DNA of 64,000 nt from Streptomyces sp. HB132 (GCF_016909575.1 NZ_JAFBGA010000024.1:1-64000); one strand, 5' to 3'; positions 34,613 through 43,358 are shown, counted from the stretch's first letter. A program made the numbers and translations. Notes: generated by a model from the letters alone, not told the origin.

Positions 34613-36153
34613 TGCTCCTCCTCGGGGGTCTCGGTCGTGAGCCGGGCACCTTCGCCGGCCGCTGCCCTCATCGCCTCCGCGCCTTCGGCCGAGGCCAGCC
34701 AGGAGCGGAAGGACTGCTTGGGCGGGGCCGCGGTGTCGCGGCTGTCGCTCCATCCGCTGAGCGGGGCGGGCAGGCGTGAGATCGTCCCGTCGCGACCCCC
34801 GACGGCCCTTGCGAGGGACGCCGCCTTCTGCGCCGCGGTGAACAGCTTCGGCCTGCCCATCACTCCGGCCGCGGCCTTCATGGCGAGCTTCTCGGCCGTG
34901 GTGCCGGACTGTTCGGTGTGCTGGTGCCGCAGCTCCACGAGCATCGACGGGATGTCGATCTTCACGGGGCAGGCGTCGAAACACGCGCCGCAGAGGCTGG
35001 AGGCGTACGGCAGCGAGCCGTTGGGGTCGTCCTTCGCCGCGTGCATCCCGGCGAGCTGTGGCGTGAGGACCGCGCCGATCGGGCCGGGATACGTCGATCC
35101 GTAGGCGTGGCCGCCGGCGCGTTCGTACACCGGGCAGACGTTGAGGCAGGCCGAGCAGCGGATGCAGTTGAGCGCCTCGCGGCCGATGGTGTCGGCGAGT
35201 GCGGCGGTGCGGCCGTTGTCGAGGAGCACGAGGTGGAAGTCCTGCGGTCCGTCGCCGGGGGTCACTCCGGTCCACATCGACGTGTACGGGTTCATCCGCT
35301 CGCCGGTCGAGGAGCGCGGCAGCAATTGGAGGAAGACCTCCAGGTCCTGGTAACGCGGCAGGACCTTCTCGATGCCCATCAGGGTGATGAGGGTGTCGGG
35401 CAGGGTCAGGCACATCCTGCCGTTGCCCTCCGACTCGACCACGGCGAGCGTGCCGGTCTCGGCGATGCCGAAGTTGGCGCCGGAGACCGCCACCTTGGTC
35501 GTCATGAACTTCTCGCGCAGGTAGGCGCGGGCTGCTGCGGCGAGGTGCGCGGGCACGTTGTCGAGATCCGGGTCGACGCCCGGGATCCGGTCGAGGAAGA
35601 TCTGCCGGATCTCGTCGCGGTTGCGGTGGATCGCGGGCACCAGGATGTGCGAGGGCTTGTCGTCGGCGAGCTGCACGATGAGCTCGGCCAGGTCGGTCTC
35701 GTGCGGGGTGATGCCGGCTGCTTCGAGGTGCTCGTTGAGGCCGATCTCCTGGGTGGCCATCGACTTGACCTTGATGACGTCGCTGCTGCCGGTCGCCCTG
35801 ATCAGCCGGGTGACGATCTCGTTGGCCTCGACGCCGTCGCGCGCCCAGTGGACCCTACCGCCGCGCTCGGTGACCTTCTGCTCCAGTTGTTCCAGCAGTT
35901 CGGGCAGCCGGTTCATGGTGTCGGTCTTGACGGCCGATCCGGCGTCGCGCAGCCGTTCCCAGTCGGGGAGTTCACCGGTGACGTCGAGGCGCTTGGCCCT
36001 GATGGTGCGCGTGGCCCTGCCGAGGTTGCGGCGCAGCTGGTCGTTGCGGAGTTCGTCGTGGGCCGCCTCGGGGAACTTCCGGTCGCCACGCAGATTTCCC
36101 GTTCCGTACGGGGAACGGGGCGGGGCGGCGGGCATGCCGAGGAACGTGCTCAT
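34609..36153 (-). CDS. lutB: Lactate utilization iron-sulfur protein B
   Basis: 514 residues, a little longer than B. subtilis LutB (about 480). An N-terminal LUD-like domain (VKSMATQEIGLNEHLE; ANFGIAETGTLAVVESEGNGR) is followed by two 4Fe-4S clusters, CIRCSACLNVCPVY (about 335) and CGACFDACPVKI (about 390), then a Lys/Ala-rich tail. It should carry electrons in L-lactate oxidation to pyruvate. The start overlaps the lutA stop (ATGA). Confidence 0.94.
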   Translation of the reverse strand: MSTFLGMPAAPPRSPYGTGNLRGDRKFPEAAHDELRNDQLRRNLGRATRTIRAKRLDVTGELPDWERLRDAGSAVKTDTMNRLPELLEQLEQKVTERGGRVHWARDGVEANEIVTRLIRATGSSDVIKVKSMATQEIGLNEHLEAAGITPHETDLAELIVQLADDKPSHILVPAIHRNRDEIRQIFLDRIPGVDPDLDNVPAHLAAAARAYLREKFMTTKVAVSGANFGIAETGTLAVVESEGNGRMCLTLPDTLITLMGIEKVLPRYQDLEVFLQLLPRSSTGERMNPYTSMWTGVTPGDGPQDFHLVLLDNGRTAALADTIGREALNCIRCSACLNVCPVYERAGGHAYGSTYPGPIGAVLTPQLAGMHAAKDDPNGSLPYASSLCGACFDACPVKIDIPSMLVELRHQHTEQSGTTAEKLAMKAAAGVMGRPKLFTAAQKAASLARAVGGRDGTISRLPAPLSGWSDSRDTAAPPKQSFRSWLASAEGAEAMRAAAGEGARLTTETPEEEQ

Positions 36154-36917
36154 CGGGCGGCCTCCATCAGGGCGTACGGCGCGGTGCGGGTGGATCCGAG
36201 GATCTGGGCGAGATGCAGGGTGCGCGTACCGGACCTGATGCGGGACAGCCCGCCTCCGATGTGCATCAGGCAGGAGGAGTCCCCGGCGGCGCACACGTCG
36301 GCCTTCGTCCCGGAGATGTTGCGCATCTTGTCCTGGAGCATCGCGGTGGAGGTCTCGGCGTTCTTGACGGCGAAGGTACCGCCGAAGCCGCAGCAGGAGT
36401 CGGCCTCCGGGAGCTCGACCAGGTCGATGTCCTCGACTGCACGCAGGAGCGCCAGCGGCTTGTCACCGACCCGGAGCATGCGCAGGGAGTGGCAGGTGGG
36501 GTGGTAGGTGACACGGTGCGGGAAATACGCGCCGACCCGGGTGACACCGAGGACGTCGACGAGGAGCTCGGAGAGCTCGTACGTCTTGGCCCGGACGGTG
36601 GCCACCCCGGCGCGCAGCGCGGCGTCGCCGTAGCGCTCGGCGACGAGCGCGTGCTGGTGGCGGACCGACCCGGCGCACGATCCGGACGGCATGACGACCG
36701 CGTCGATCGAGGAGTCCCCGAACTGCTCGGCGAAGTTGCGTACCAGCGGAACGGGTTCACGTTGGTAGCCGGTGTTGACGTGCATCTGGCCGCAGCAGGT
36801 CTGGTCCGGCGGGAAGACCACGTCGTGGCCGAGGCGGGCGAGCAGCACCGCGGTGGATTTCACCGCCTCCGGGAAGAGTGTGTCTCCCAGGCAGGTGGCG
36901 AAGAGTCCGATACGCAT
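36150..36917 (-). CDS. lutA: Lactate utilization Fe-S oxidoreductase subunit A
   Basis: 255 residues. Two Cys-rich CCG domains are present: PPDQTCCGQMHVNTGY (about 37-52) and SCCGFGGTFAVKN (about 190-202), with further Cys in YHPTCHS and AGDSSCLMH, as in LutA/GlpC-type subunits. First gene of lutABC. RBS GAGGAGG lies 5 bases before ATG. A candidate FadR-type operator lies within the leader. Confidence 0.94.
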   Translation of the reverse strand: MRIGLFATCLGDTLFPEAVKSTAVLLARLGHDVVFPPDQTCCGQMHVNTGYQREPVPLVRNFAEQFGDSSIDAVVMPSGSCAGSVRHQHALVAERYGDAALRAGVATVRAKTYELSELLVDVLGVTRVGAYFPHRVTYHPTCHSLRMLRVGDKPLALLRAVEDIDLVELPEADSCCGFGGTFAVKNAETSTAMLQDKMRNISGTKADVCAAGDSSCLMHIGGGLSRIRSGTRTLHLAQILGSTRTAPYALMEAAR

Positions 36918-36933
36918 GGGGCCTCCTCGTATT

Positions 36934-36964
36934 TATGGTCCGACCATACTAGCCTCGGTCCGAG
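36934..36964. promoter_or_regulatory. LutR/FadR-type operator of lutABC
   Basis: A perfect 7-1-7 palindrome TATGGTC-C-GACCATA (36934-36948) contains TGGTC-N-GACCA, a form typical of FadR-family GntR regulators. A second, partly related dyad CTCGG-T-CCGAG (36954-36964) lies just upstream. The first overlaps a TAGTAT -10-like hexamer on the minus strand. The same TGGTC-N-GACCA core occurs before the regulator gene at 37850. Confidence 0.7.
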
Positions 36965-36995
36965 TCGGGAAGCCTCCGCGCACGGGGGAGGGAAA

Positions 36996-37049
36996 GCCGA
37001 ACGGGAGCGGGGACGGTGCGTGCGCGCACCGTCCCCGCTCCCGTTCGGC
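36996..37049 (-). terminator. Terminator of the lut regulator gene
   Basis: A 25-base-pair perfect stem with loop TGCG starts 12 bases after the regulator stop and is followed on the minus strand by TTTCC. It separates lutR from lutABC transcription. Confidence 0.8.
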
Positions 37050-37061
37050 GGCAGGCGTCCC

Positions 37062-37793
37062 CTACGGGGTGTCGTTCCCGTCGACCAGCGTTCCGTGCAG
37101 ACCACGGATGTGTTCCTCGACCAGGTCGGCCGCCTCGCCGCCCCGCCCCTCGCGCACCAGTCGCAGAAGCCGCGCGTGCTGGTCGTTGAGCGCGCCCGCC
37201 GTCGCCGGCCAGTCGTCGGCCTCTTCGAGGGCCCGCAGGATGAGCGGGCGGACGGATTCGCGTACCGCGGACGTCAGCGTGGACGTCAGGGCGTTGCCCG
37301 AACTTCCGGCGATCAGGACGTGGAAGCGGGTGTCGAGGTCGTTGAACTCGGCCACGCCCACATCCGGCACCCCCATCCGCCGGACGAGCTCCCCCGCCGC
37401 GTCGAGGTCCTCGGCCTTGGCGTGCCGGGCCGCGGCCTCCCAGCTAGACCGCTCGAGCACGACACGCGCCTCCAGCACGTCGTGCAGGCCGTAGCTGCCG
37501 AGCGCGAAGTGCAGGCGCAGCAGACGGCCGAGCGCGTCGTCGGGGTTACGCACGATGCGCGCACCGGAATCCGGCCCCCTGCCGGGCTGGGCGACCAGGA
37601 CACCGATGGTCTCCAGCACCCTGAGCGCCTCCCGCAGCGCGGACCGGCTGACGCCGAGCACCGGCGCGAGCTCCCGTTCGGGCGGCAGGCGGTCGCCGGC
37701 CTTGAGCTCCCCGGCGAAGACCCGCTCCTCGATGGTCTGGAGCACGAGCTCATGGGTGCGGGACTGCCGTACGGGTTGCCACTCGACGGGCAT
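37062..37793 (-). CDS. FadR-family GntR regulator of lactate utilisation
   Basis: 243 residues. An N-terminal GntR winged helix (ELKAGDRLPPERELAPVLGVSRSALREALRVLETIGVL, about 30-67) is followed by an FCD effector domain with metal ligands in a helical bundle (FNDLDTRFHVLIAGSSGN, LNDQHARLLRLVREGR). The position upstream of lutABC and the shared TGGTC-N-GACCA palindromes support a role as lactate-responsive repressor (LldR/LutR type). ATG 37793. Confidence 0.9.
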   Translation of the reverse strand: MPVEWQPVRQSRTHELVLQTIEERVFAGELKAGDRLPPERELAPVLGVSRSALREALRVLETIGVLVAQPGRGPDSGARIVRNPDDALGRLLRLHFALGSYGLHDVLEARVVLERSSWEAAARHAKAEDLDAAGELVRRMGVPDVGVAEFNDLDTRFHVLIAGSSGNALTSTLTSAVRESVRPLILRALEEADDWPATAGALNDQHARLLRLVREGRGGEAADLVEEHIRGLHGTLVDGNDTP

Positions 37794-37849
37794 CCGCTAC
37801 TCCCTGTTCCGAGCGATACACATGAGCCGACTATGTCACACAGGACATG

Positions 37850-37860
37850 TGGTCGGACCA
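37850..37860. promoter_or_regulatory. Operator upstream of the lut regulator
   Basis: TGGTC-G-GACCA, a perfect 5-1-5 palindrome 57 bases before the regulator ATG. Same core as the lutA operator, so autoregulation is likely. Confidence 0.65.
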
Positions 37861-37875
37861 AAGCCCGGAAGCGCC

Positions 37876-38154
37876 TCAGCGAGGCCGCGGCACGCCGCCC
37901 CGCGGCCTTCGCCGCTGCGGGTCGAGGAGCTGTCCCGCCATCCCCGCCACGACCAGCCCGGCCGCGATCAGAAGGCCGTGACCGATGAAGATGCCGGCCA
38001 GCAGGCCGACGACGCCGACGGCGAGCCACAGCCAGGTCGTGGGACCGGGGCGGAATCCGCGCGAAGCGTTGCGCTCCGGGGTGCAGGCGCGTTCGGGGTC
38101 GTCGCTGCGGAGCCGGTCCTCGAAACCGTGCAGCCGCTCGTCGTAGTGGGGCAT
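37876..38154 (-). CDS. DUF3040-like small membrane protein
   Basis: 92 residues: a charged N-terminal half (PHYDERLHGFEDRLRSDDPERAC), then two membrane segments (WLWLAVGVVGLLAGIFIG and LLIAAGLVVAGMAGQLL), and a basic tail. The layout matches DUF3040 proteins of actinobacteria, function unknown. RBS GGGAGG precedes ATG 38154. It diverges from the sensor kinase gene. Confidence 0.75.
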   Translation of the reverse strand: MPHYDERLHGFEDRLRSDDPERACTPERNASRGFRPGPTTWLWLAVGVVGLLAGIFIGHGLLIAAGLVVAGMAGQLLDPQRRRPRGGVPRPR

Positions 38155-38385
38155 GGTGACTCCCTCCCGGATCGGATGGACCAGTCGGATCAGAATCCTT
38201 CGGATCCGACTCCATGGTGGGCGCGAGCGGGGGCCGCGGGACATCGGGGCTGACACCCATCTTCGAGGGGGTCCACCATGCAGACGCGGCCACGGGCCGG
38301 GGCCGCAGCCGCGCGCAACCCCCGACCGGCGATAGTGGAGGGGAGTCGCCCGCCCGCGTACCCGTCCGAAGGAGGCCGTGCGGTC

Positions 38386-39339
38386 TTGTCCCTGTTCTGG
38401 CGCATCTTCCTGCTCAACGCCGCGGTGCTGGTCGCCGCCGGTGCCCTGCTGCTGCTCGGCCCGATCACCGTGTCCGCCCCCGTGGTGCTGACCGAGGCCC
38501 TGATCCTGGCCGGTGGCATGACCCTGATGCTCGGCGCGAACGCACTGCTCCTGCGACTGGGCCTCGCGCCGCTGCAACGCGTCACCCGCGCGATGACGAC
38601 CACCGACCTGTTGAGCCCGCGGCCGCGCCTGGAGGTCGCCGGTGAGGGTGAGGTCGCGGCTCTGATCGAGACGTTCAACAGCATGCTCGACCGCCTGGAG
38701 GCGGAGCGCGCGACCAGCAGCGCCCGGGCCCTCGGAGCCCAGGAGGCCGAACGGCGCCGGGTCGCCCAGGAGTTGCACGACGAGGTGGGCCAGACCCTGA
38801 CCGCGGTCCTGCTGGAGCTGAAGCGGGTCACCGGTCACGCCCCGGAACCCCTGCGCGAGGAACTGACGCAGGTCCAGGAGATCACCCGGGGCAGCCTCGA
38901 CGAGATCCGGCGGATCGCGCGACGGCTGCGGCCCGGGGTACTGGAGGAGCTCGGGCTGGTCAGCGCCTTGACGGCGCTGACCACCGAGACGCCGACGCCG
39001 AGGGGGCTGACGATCAGACGGCGGATGGAGAAGGACCTGCCGCCGCTAGGTGAGGAGGCGGAGCTGGTCGTCTACCGCATCGCCCAGGAGGCTCTCACGA
39101 ACACCGTCCGGCACGCCCGGGCCACCGTGGTCGAACTCTCCCTGCGCCGCAGCCCCGACGGGGTCGAGCTGCGCATCCGTGACGACGGCCGCGGCCTCGG
39201 GGACGCCCCCGAGGGCGCGGGTCTGCGCGGCATGCGCGAACGCGCCCTGCTCATCGGTGCGACACTCACTCTCTCCGCCGGCGCGAAGGGCGGCACGGAC
39301 GTTCGCCTCGAAGTGCCCGTACGGAACGGAAGCGCCTGA
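38386..39339 (+). CDS. NarL-type two-component sensor histidine kinase
   Basis: 317 residues from TTG 38386. Two membrane segments flank a very short extracellular loop (about 5-20 and 38-55), then a HAMP-like linker, a HisKA_3 dimerisation domain with phospho-His in AQELHDEVGQTL (about 130), and a HATPase (N box RIAQEALTNTVRHA, G box DDGRG, GLRGMRERA). TTG is chosen because AGGAGG lies 10 bases upstream and the protein then begins MSLFWRIFLLN; extending to ATG 38278 adds 36 Pro/Arg-rich residues. The short sensor loop suggests intramembrane sensing of envelope stress. Response regulator follows after 4 bases. Confidence 0.9.
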   Translation: MSLFWRIFLLNAAVLVAAGALLLLGPITVSAPVVLTEALILAGGMTLMLGANALLLRLGLAPLQRVTRAMTTTDLLSPRPRLEVAGEGEVAALIETFNSMLDRLEAERATSSARALGAQEAERRRVAQELHDEVGQTLTAVLLELKRVTGHAPEPLREELTQVQEITRGSLDEIRRIARRLRPGVLEELGLVSALTALTTETPTPRGLTIRRRMEKDLPPLGEEAELVVYRIAQEALTNTVRHARATVVELSLRRSPDGVELRIRDDGRGLGDAPEGAGLRGMRERALLIGATLTLSAGAKGGTDVRLEVPVRNGSA

Positions 39340-39343
39340 GATC

Positions 39344-40015
39344 ATGCCCCACTCCCCCTCCGGAACCCGGACGACCCGCATCCTGCTCGCCGACGATCAC
39401 GCCCTGGTCCGCCGGGGCGTGCGGCTGATCCTCGACGGCGAACCGGACCTCCAGGTCGTCGCCGAGGCGGGCGACGGCGCCGAGGCCATCGAGATGGCGC
39501 GCGCCGAGCGGCCCGACCTCGCGGTCCTCGACATCGCCATGCCGCGCCTGACGGGCCTTCAGGCGGCCCGTGAGCTCTCCCGGGTCATGCCGGAGCTGCG
39601 CATCCTGATGCTCACCATGTACGACAACGAGCAGTACTTCTTCGAGGCCCTCAAGGCAGGCGCCTCGGGCTTCGTCCTGAAGTCCGTCGCGGACCGGGAT
39701 CTCGTCGAGGCGTGCCGTGCGGCCATGCGGGACGAACCGTTCCTCTATCCGGGCGCCGTCACCGCCCTCATCCGGAACTATCTGGACCGGGTCAGGGACG
39801 GCGGCGACGTTCCGGACCGGGCGATCACCGAGCGCGAGGAGGAGATCCTCAAGCTGGTCGCCGAGGGCCACTCGTCGAAGGAGATCGCGGGCATGCTCGT
39901 GATCAGCGTCAAGACGGTGGAACGTCACCGGGCCAACCTGCTGCAGAAGCTGGGCCTCCGCGACCGCCTGGAGCTCACCCGTTACGCGATCCGGGCCGGA
40001 CTGATCGAACCGTAG
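39344..40015 (+). CDS. NarL/LuxR-type response regulator
   Basis: 223 residues. Receiver domain with the acidic pair in LLADDHALVR, phospho-Asp in LAVLDIAMPR (about 61) and Lys in FVLKSV. C-terminal LuxR HTH (ITEREEEILKLVAEGHSSKEIAGMLVISVKTVERHRANLLQKLG, about 160-205). Paired with the kinase just upstream; the two are cotranscribed. Targets cannot be read from the sequence. Confidence 0.95.
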   Translation: MPHSPSGTRTTRILLADDHALVRRGVRLILDGEPDLQVVAEAGDGAEAIEMARAERPDLAVLDIAMPRLTGLQAARELSRVMPELRILMLTMYDNEQYFFEALKAGASGFVLKSVADRDLVEACRAAMRDEPFLYPGAVTALIRNYLDRVRDGGDVPDRAITEREEEILKLVAEGHSSKEIAGMLVISVKTVERHRANLLQKLGLRDRLELTRYAIRAGLIEP

Positions 40016-40205
40016 ACCGGCCGCGGTCGAGGCCCCGACCGGAGCTGCGGTACGCCTGAGGGGCGCGGGCCACCCGGAACCGCGCGCACGGAACACGTCC
40101 GGCGCCGCTCGGAGTTGCCCTTTCCGCTGCGGCCACGGCCTGACGTGACCACGACCACGCTGTGCGTTTCATACGATTCTCACCCGGTGCGCCTACGGTG
40201 CTCCT

Positions 40206-41105
40206 GTGACCCAGATGACCCCGCCCGGCTGGCATCCAGACCCCGGGCACACAGGAATCGGCCCCCTCCAGGAACGCTGGTGGGACGGGAGCCACTGGAC
40301 CGGCCAGCTCCGGATACCGCCCGCGACGGTACGGCGCCGTCGCATACGCATCGGCGCGGGCATCGTCGCCGGTGTCGTCGTACTCGCGGCCGTCGGCGGG
40401 GGCGCGTACCTGCTGGGCGACAGTTCGGGCGACGGCGCCCGCTCATCGGCCGCAACGCCCGCGCCCTCGGAAAGCCCTCGGCTCCCCGGTGCGCCGGACG
40501 GCGGCGGGCAGAACGGCGGACAGGACGGCGACGGCCGGAGTCCCGACCAGCAGACGCCCCCGACGGAGGAGGGGTACGCCACCGACGCGGCCAGCGGGAT
40601 CAGCATTCCGGTGCCCGACGGCTGGACCGGCCGGTCGGGGCCGATCGGCGCGGCGGTGTCGACCGGCGCGCACGCCTGCCCGGGCGACGAGGACGAGAAG
40701 TGTGTGCGCGCCGGAGTGTCCTCCGCTCCGGCTCAGGCCCTGGAGATCGAGGCGACCACGGCGAAGGCCGCCGCGGAGGCCGACATCAGGAGCAACGCCG
40801 AGGAGTCGTACGGCGAGAAGGTCTACGGCGGCATCACCTCGCACGATGAGCTGAAGTCCGAGGCCGTCACGGTCGCCGGGCAGAAGGGCTACCTGGTGCG
40901 CTGGAAGGTGGTGACCAAGGACGGGGACGACGGATACGTCGAGTCGCTCGCGTTCCCCTCCCCCAATGCCGAGGGCATGCTGGTGGTGGTCCGCTCGGGC
41001 TTCGACATCAACACCGAGGCCCCCGAGCTCTCGGTCCTGGACGACATCACCAAGGGCATCAAGAAGGCGGCGGGGACCGGCTCCGGCAGCGGCGAGACCG
41101 CCTGA
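40206..41105 (+). CDS. DUF2510 membrane-anchored protein
   Basis: 299 residues. A cytoplasmic DUF2510 motif at the N-terminus (PPGWHPDP...ERWWDGSHWTGQLR, about 6-36), one membrane segment (IGAGIVAGVVVLAAVGGGAYLL, about 48-69), a Gly/Ser/Pro/Gln linker, then an exported domain of about 170 residues (ISIPVPDGWTGR...ELSVLDDITKGIKKA). Function unknown; the exported part resembles PsbP/Mog1-like surface domains in outline. GTG 40206 lies 7 bases after TACGGT (40194-40199), so the message is probably leaderless. Confidence 0.82.
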   Translation: MTQMTPPGWHPDPGHTGIGPLQERWWDGSHWTGQLRIPPATVRRRRIRIGAGIVAGVVVLAAVGGGAYLLGDSSGDGARSSAATPAPSESPRLPGAPDGGGQNGGQDGDGRSPDQQTPPTEEGYATDAASGISIPVPDGWTGRSGPIGAAVSTGAHACPGDEDEKCVRAGVSSAPAQALEIEATTAKAAAEADIRSNAEESYGEKVYGGITSHDELKSEAVTVAGQKGYLVRWKVVTKDGDDGYVESLAFPSPNAEGMLVVVRSGFDINTEAPELSVLDDITKGIKKAAGTGSGSGETA

Positions 41106-41122
41106 GGCACTCATCACGCCCC

Positions 41123-41155
41123 GGAGGCCGTACCGGACACACCGGTGCGGCCTCC
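41123..41155 (+). terminator. Terminator of DUF2510 gene
   Basis: 14-base-pair stem with one G-U wobble (GGAGGCCGTACCGG with CCGGTGCGGCCTCC), 5-base loop, 17 bases after the stop. Confidence 0.65.
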
Positions 41156-41466
41156 GCTCGCACGGTTCGGGCGCCCGCGCCCTCGCGGAGATGAAGGGCC
41201 TGTCCCTCGGTTGATCACCCGTCACCGCTGGGACGGGAGAGGGTCGCGCCGCCTCTCGGACGCGCGCCGACGTCTGGGACGGCCATGTAGACATGCAGGC
41301 CCGTTCGAGGCACCGGTGGCGCGCACACAAGAGCACGACCACCGGGACGGCGCGCGCCACGCGCCTGAGTGCGCTGCGTGGCCCCGCTCCCAGCCGAGTC
41401 GGACCGCAGTCCCCCGCTGAACGGCGATCCGGCGGACTGCTGCCCACCGGCCCCGAAAACGAGTCA
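41156..41466. other. Non-coding stretch
   Basis: About 310 bases between two hairpins. Short open frames lack an RBS and recognisable products. Nothing else was seen. Confidence 0.5.
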
Positions 41467-41498
41467 GGGCCGGTGTCGGATTTCTCCGAAACCGGCCC
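41467..41498 (-). terminator. Terminator of tRNA-Pro (copy 2)
   Basis: Same hairpin as copy 1 except for one G-A mismatch in the 14-base stem, with a 4-base loop, located 20 bases beyond the tRNA 3' end. Confidence 0.75.
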
Positions 41499-41518
41499 TG
41501 ACCTGCGACTCTCACGAG

Positions 41519-41592
<74 letters not shown>

Positions 41593-41684
41593 CTGCCTGC
41601 CTGACCTGGGGTTTCCCCCTGGCTGAAGGCGCATGAGAACAATACCGCACTTGCACCGGTGCTTACGAACCCGTTCCCCGGGGC

Positions 41685-41715
41685 TTGACCTCAACCATGG
41701 TTGAGGCCGAACGCT
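41685..41715 (+). promoter_or_regulatory. MerR/SoxR-type promoter-operator of the split transketolase
   Basis: An 18-base perfect palindrome CCTCAACCATGGTTGAGG (41689-41706) overlaps the -35 TTGACC (41685-41690) and fills the spacer to AACGCT (41710-41715). The spacer is 19 bases, the overlong distance characteristic of MerR-family promoters, and the CCTCAA-N6-TTGAGG form is that of SoxR-type sites. ATG 41723 is 7 bases after the -10, so the transcript should be leaderless. The regulator is not adjacent. Confidence 0.7.
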
Positions 41716-41722
41716 GGGACGC

Positions 41723-42424
41723 ATGACGAAGACGATCCCCCCGCCGGTCCACGGCTACGACGCACTCGGCGCGCTGATGAGTCTCATGACCGGAGACGAG
41801 AAGCACGGCCCCGCCGCGACCTCGACGCTCGACGCCCTCTGGGTGCTGTACGACCGGGTACTGCGGGTCTCACCCGGCACCGCAGGCTCCCCCGGCCGCG
41901 ACCGGTTCCTGCTCTCGAAGGGCCATGGCCCCATGGCGTACTACGCCGTGCTGGCCGCACGCGGCTTCTTCGCCGAGGAGCTGCTCACCGGCTTCGGTTC
42001 GTACGACTCGCCGCTCGGACACCACCCCGACCGCCTGCTGGTGCCGGGAGCCGAGATCGGCAGCGGGTCCCTCGGGCACGGCCTCCCGCTCGCCGTCGGC
42101 AGCGTGCTGGGACTGCGGGCGCAAGGACTCGACGACCCCCGCGTGTGGGTACTGACCGGCGACGCCGAGCTGGACGAGGGCAGCAACCACGAGGCGATCG
42201 CCTATGCGGGGCCGGCCGGGCTCGAGCAACTGCACACCGTGGTGATCGACAACGCCTCGGCGACGTACACCAGGCCGGGCGGAATGGCGGCCAGGTTCGA
42301 GGCCGCCGGGTGGTCGGTCAGGGCCGTCGACGGGCGGGACCACGAAGCGCTGTACGCCGCTTTCACCGCGCCGCACCCCGGCCGGCCGCACGCCGTGATC
42401 GCCCGCGTGGCGCCCGCCCGCTGA
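41723..42424 (+). CDS. Transketolase, N-terminal (TPP-binding) subunit
   Basis: 233 residues. Thiamine-diphosphate motif GDAELDEGSNHEAIAYAG (about 140-157) and the upstream SKGHGPMAYYAVLA and GSLGHGLPLAVG segments are those of the transketolase N-terminal half. This is a split two-subunit enzyme with the next gene. Partners of such orphan pairs often supply or use unusual sugars; the true substrate here is unknown. Probably leaderless from a MerR-type promoter. Confidence 0.9.
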   Translation: MTKTIPPPVHGYDALGALMSLMTGDEKHGPAATSTLDALWVLYDRVLRVSPGTAGSPGRDRFLLSKGHGPMAYYAVLAARGFFAEELLTGFGSYDSPLGHHPDRLLVPGAEIGSGSLGHGLPLAVGSVLGLRAQGLDDPRVWVLTGDAELDEGSNHEAIAYAGPAGLEQLHTVVIDNASATYTRPGGMAARFEAAGWSVRAVDGRDHEALYAAFTAPHPGRPHAVIARVAPAR

Positions 42425-42458
42425 TCATCCACCTCCGAACAGGACGAGGGACACACCC

Positions 42459-43358
42459 GTGGAAACCATGCGTGACCGCTTCATCACCACCACCACCCGG
42501 CTGCTCGACGAGGACCCCCGCATCGCCCTGGTGCTCGCCGAGATCAGCCGCGACGGTTTCGGCCCTGCCGAGCGGGCCCATCCGAACCGGGTGGTCAATG
42601 TCGGGATCAGGGAGCAGTTGCTCATCGGGGCGGGCGCCGGGATGGCTCTGACCGGGGTGCGGCCGGTCATGCACACCTTCGCCAGCTTTCTCGTGGAGCG
42701 CCCCTTCGAACAGGTGAAACTGGACCTGGGACATCAAGGGGTGGGCGGGGTACTGGTCAGCGCCGGAGCCTCGTACGACTGGCCGGCCGGGGGCTTCACC
42801 CATATGTCGCCGGGCGACGTCGCACTCCTCGACACGCTCGACGGCTGGACCGTGTACGTGCCGGGCCACCCCGACGAGGCCGAGGCGCTGCTGCGGCAGG
42901 CTGTGGTGGGGGACGGCCGTGTCTACGTCCGGCTCTCCCTGCAGTCGAACAGCACGGGCCGCCCGGTCACGCATCCAGGATTCGGCACCGTGCGACGGGG
43001 AAGCGGCGGAGTGGTCGTCGCCGTCGGACCGATGCTCGACAACGTCCTCGCGGCGACAGAGGGGCTGGACACGACCGTGCTGTACGCCACCACCGTGCGC
43101 CCCTTCGACGCCGCGGGGCTCCGTCAGGCGGTCGGCACGGCCGGCACGGCGGACGTCGTGATCGTCGAGCCCTACCTGGCGGGTACGTCCACGGCGGCGG
43201 CGAACGACGCCCTCGCCGACCTGCCCCACCGGGTGCTGGGGCTGGGCGTCGGCCGGAGCGAACTGCGCAGGTACGGACAGATGACGGACCACCTCGTGGC
43301 GCACGGACTCGACGCACCCTCGCTGCGGCAGCGGATCACCGGTTTCCTGCTCGACTGA
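42459..43358 (+). CDS. Transketolase, C-terminal subunit
   Basis: 299 residues, the pyrimidine-binding plus C-terminal domains of transketolase (VVNVGIREQLLIGAGAGMALTG carries the Glu that activates TPP; GASYDWPAGGFTHMSPGDVALL; RLSLQSNSTGR). GTG 42459 is the longer start; ATG 42468 gives three fewer residues. It lies 34 bases after the N-terminal subunit gene and forms one enzyme with it. A strong terminator follows. Confidence 0.9.
   Translation: METMRDRFITTTTRLLDEDPRIALVLAEISRDGFGPAERAHPNRVVNVGIREQLLIGAGAGMALTGVRPVMHTFASFLVERPFEQVKLDLGHQGVGGVLVSAGASYDWPAGGFTHMSPGDVALLDTLDGWTVYVPGHPDEAEALLRQAVVGDGRVYVRLSLQSNSTGRPVTHPGFGTVRRGSGGVVVAVGPMLDNVLAATEGLDTTVLYATTVRPFDAAGLRQAVGTAGTADVVIVEPYLAGTSTAAANDALADLPHRVLGLGVGRSELRRYGQMTDHLVAHGLDAPSLRQRITGFLLD

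Noticed and set aside
41685..41715. Naming the palindrome a SoxR box
   Set aside because: The form fits SoxR-type sites, but other MerR members use similar dyads and no soxR gene is in view; only a MerR/SoxR type is claimed.
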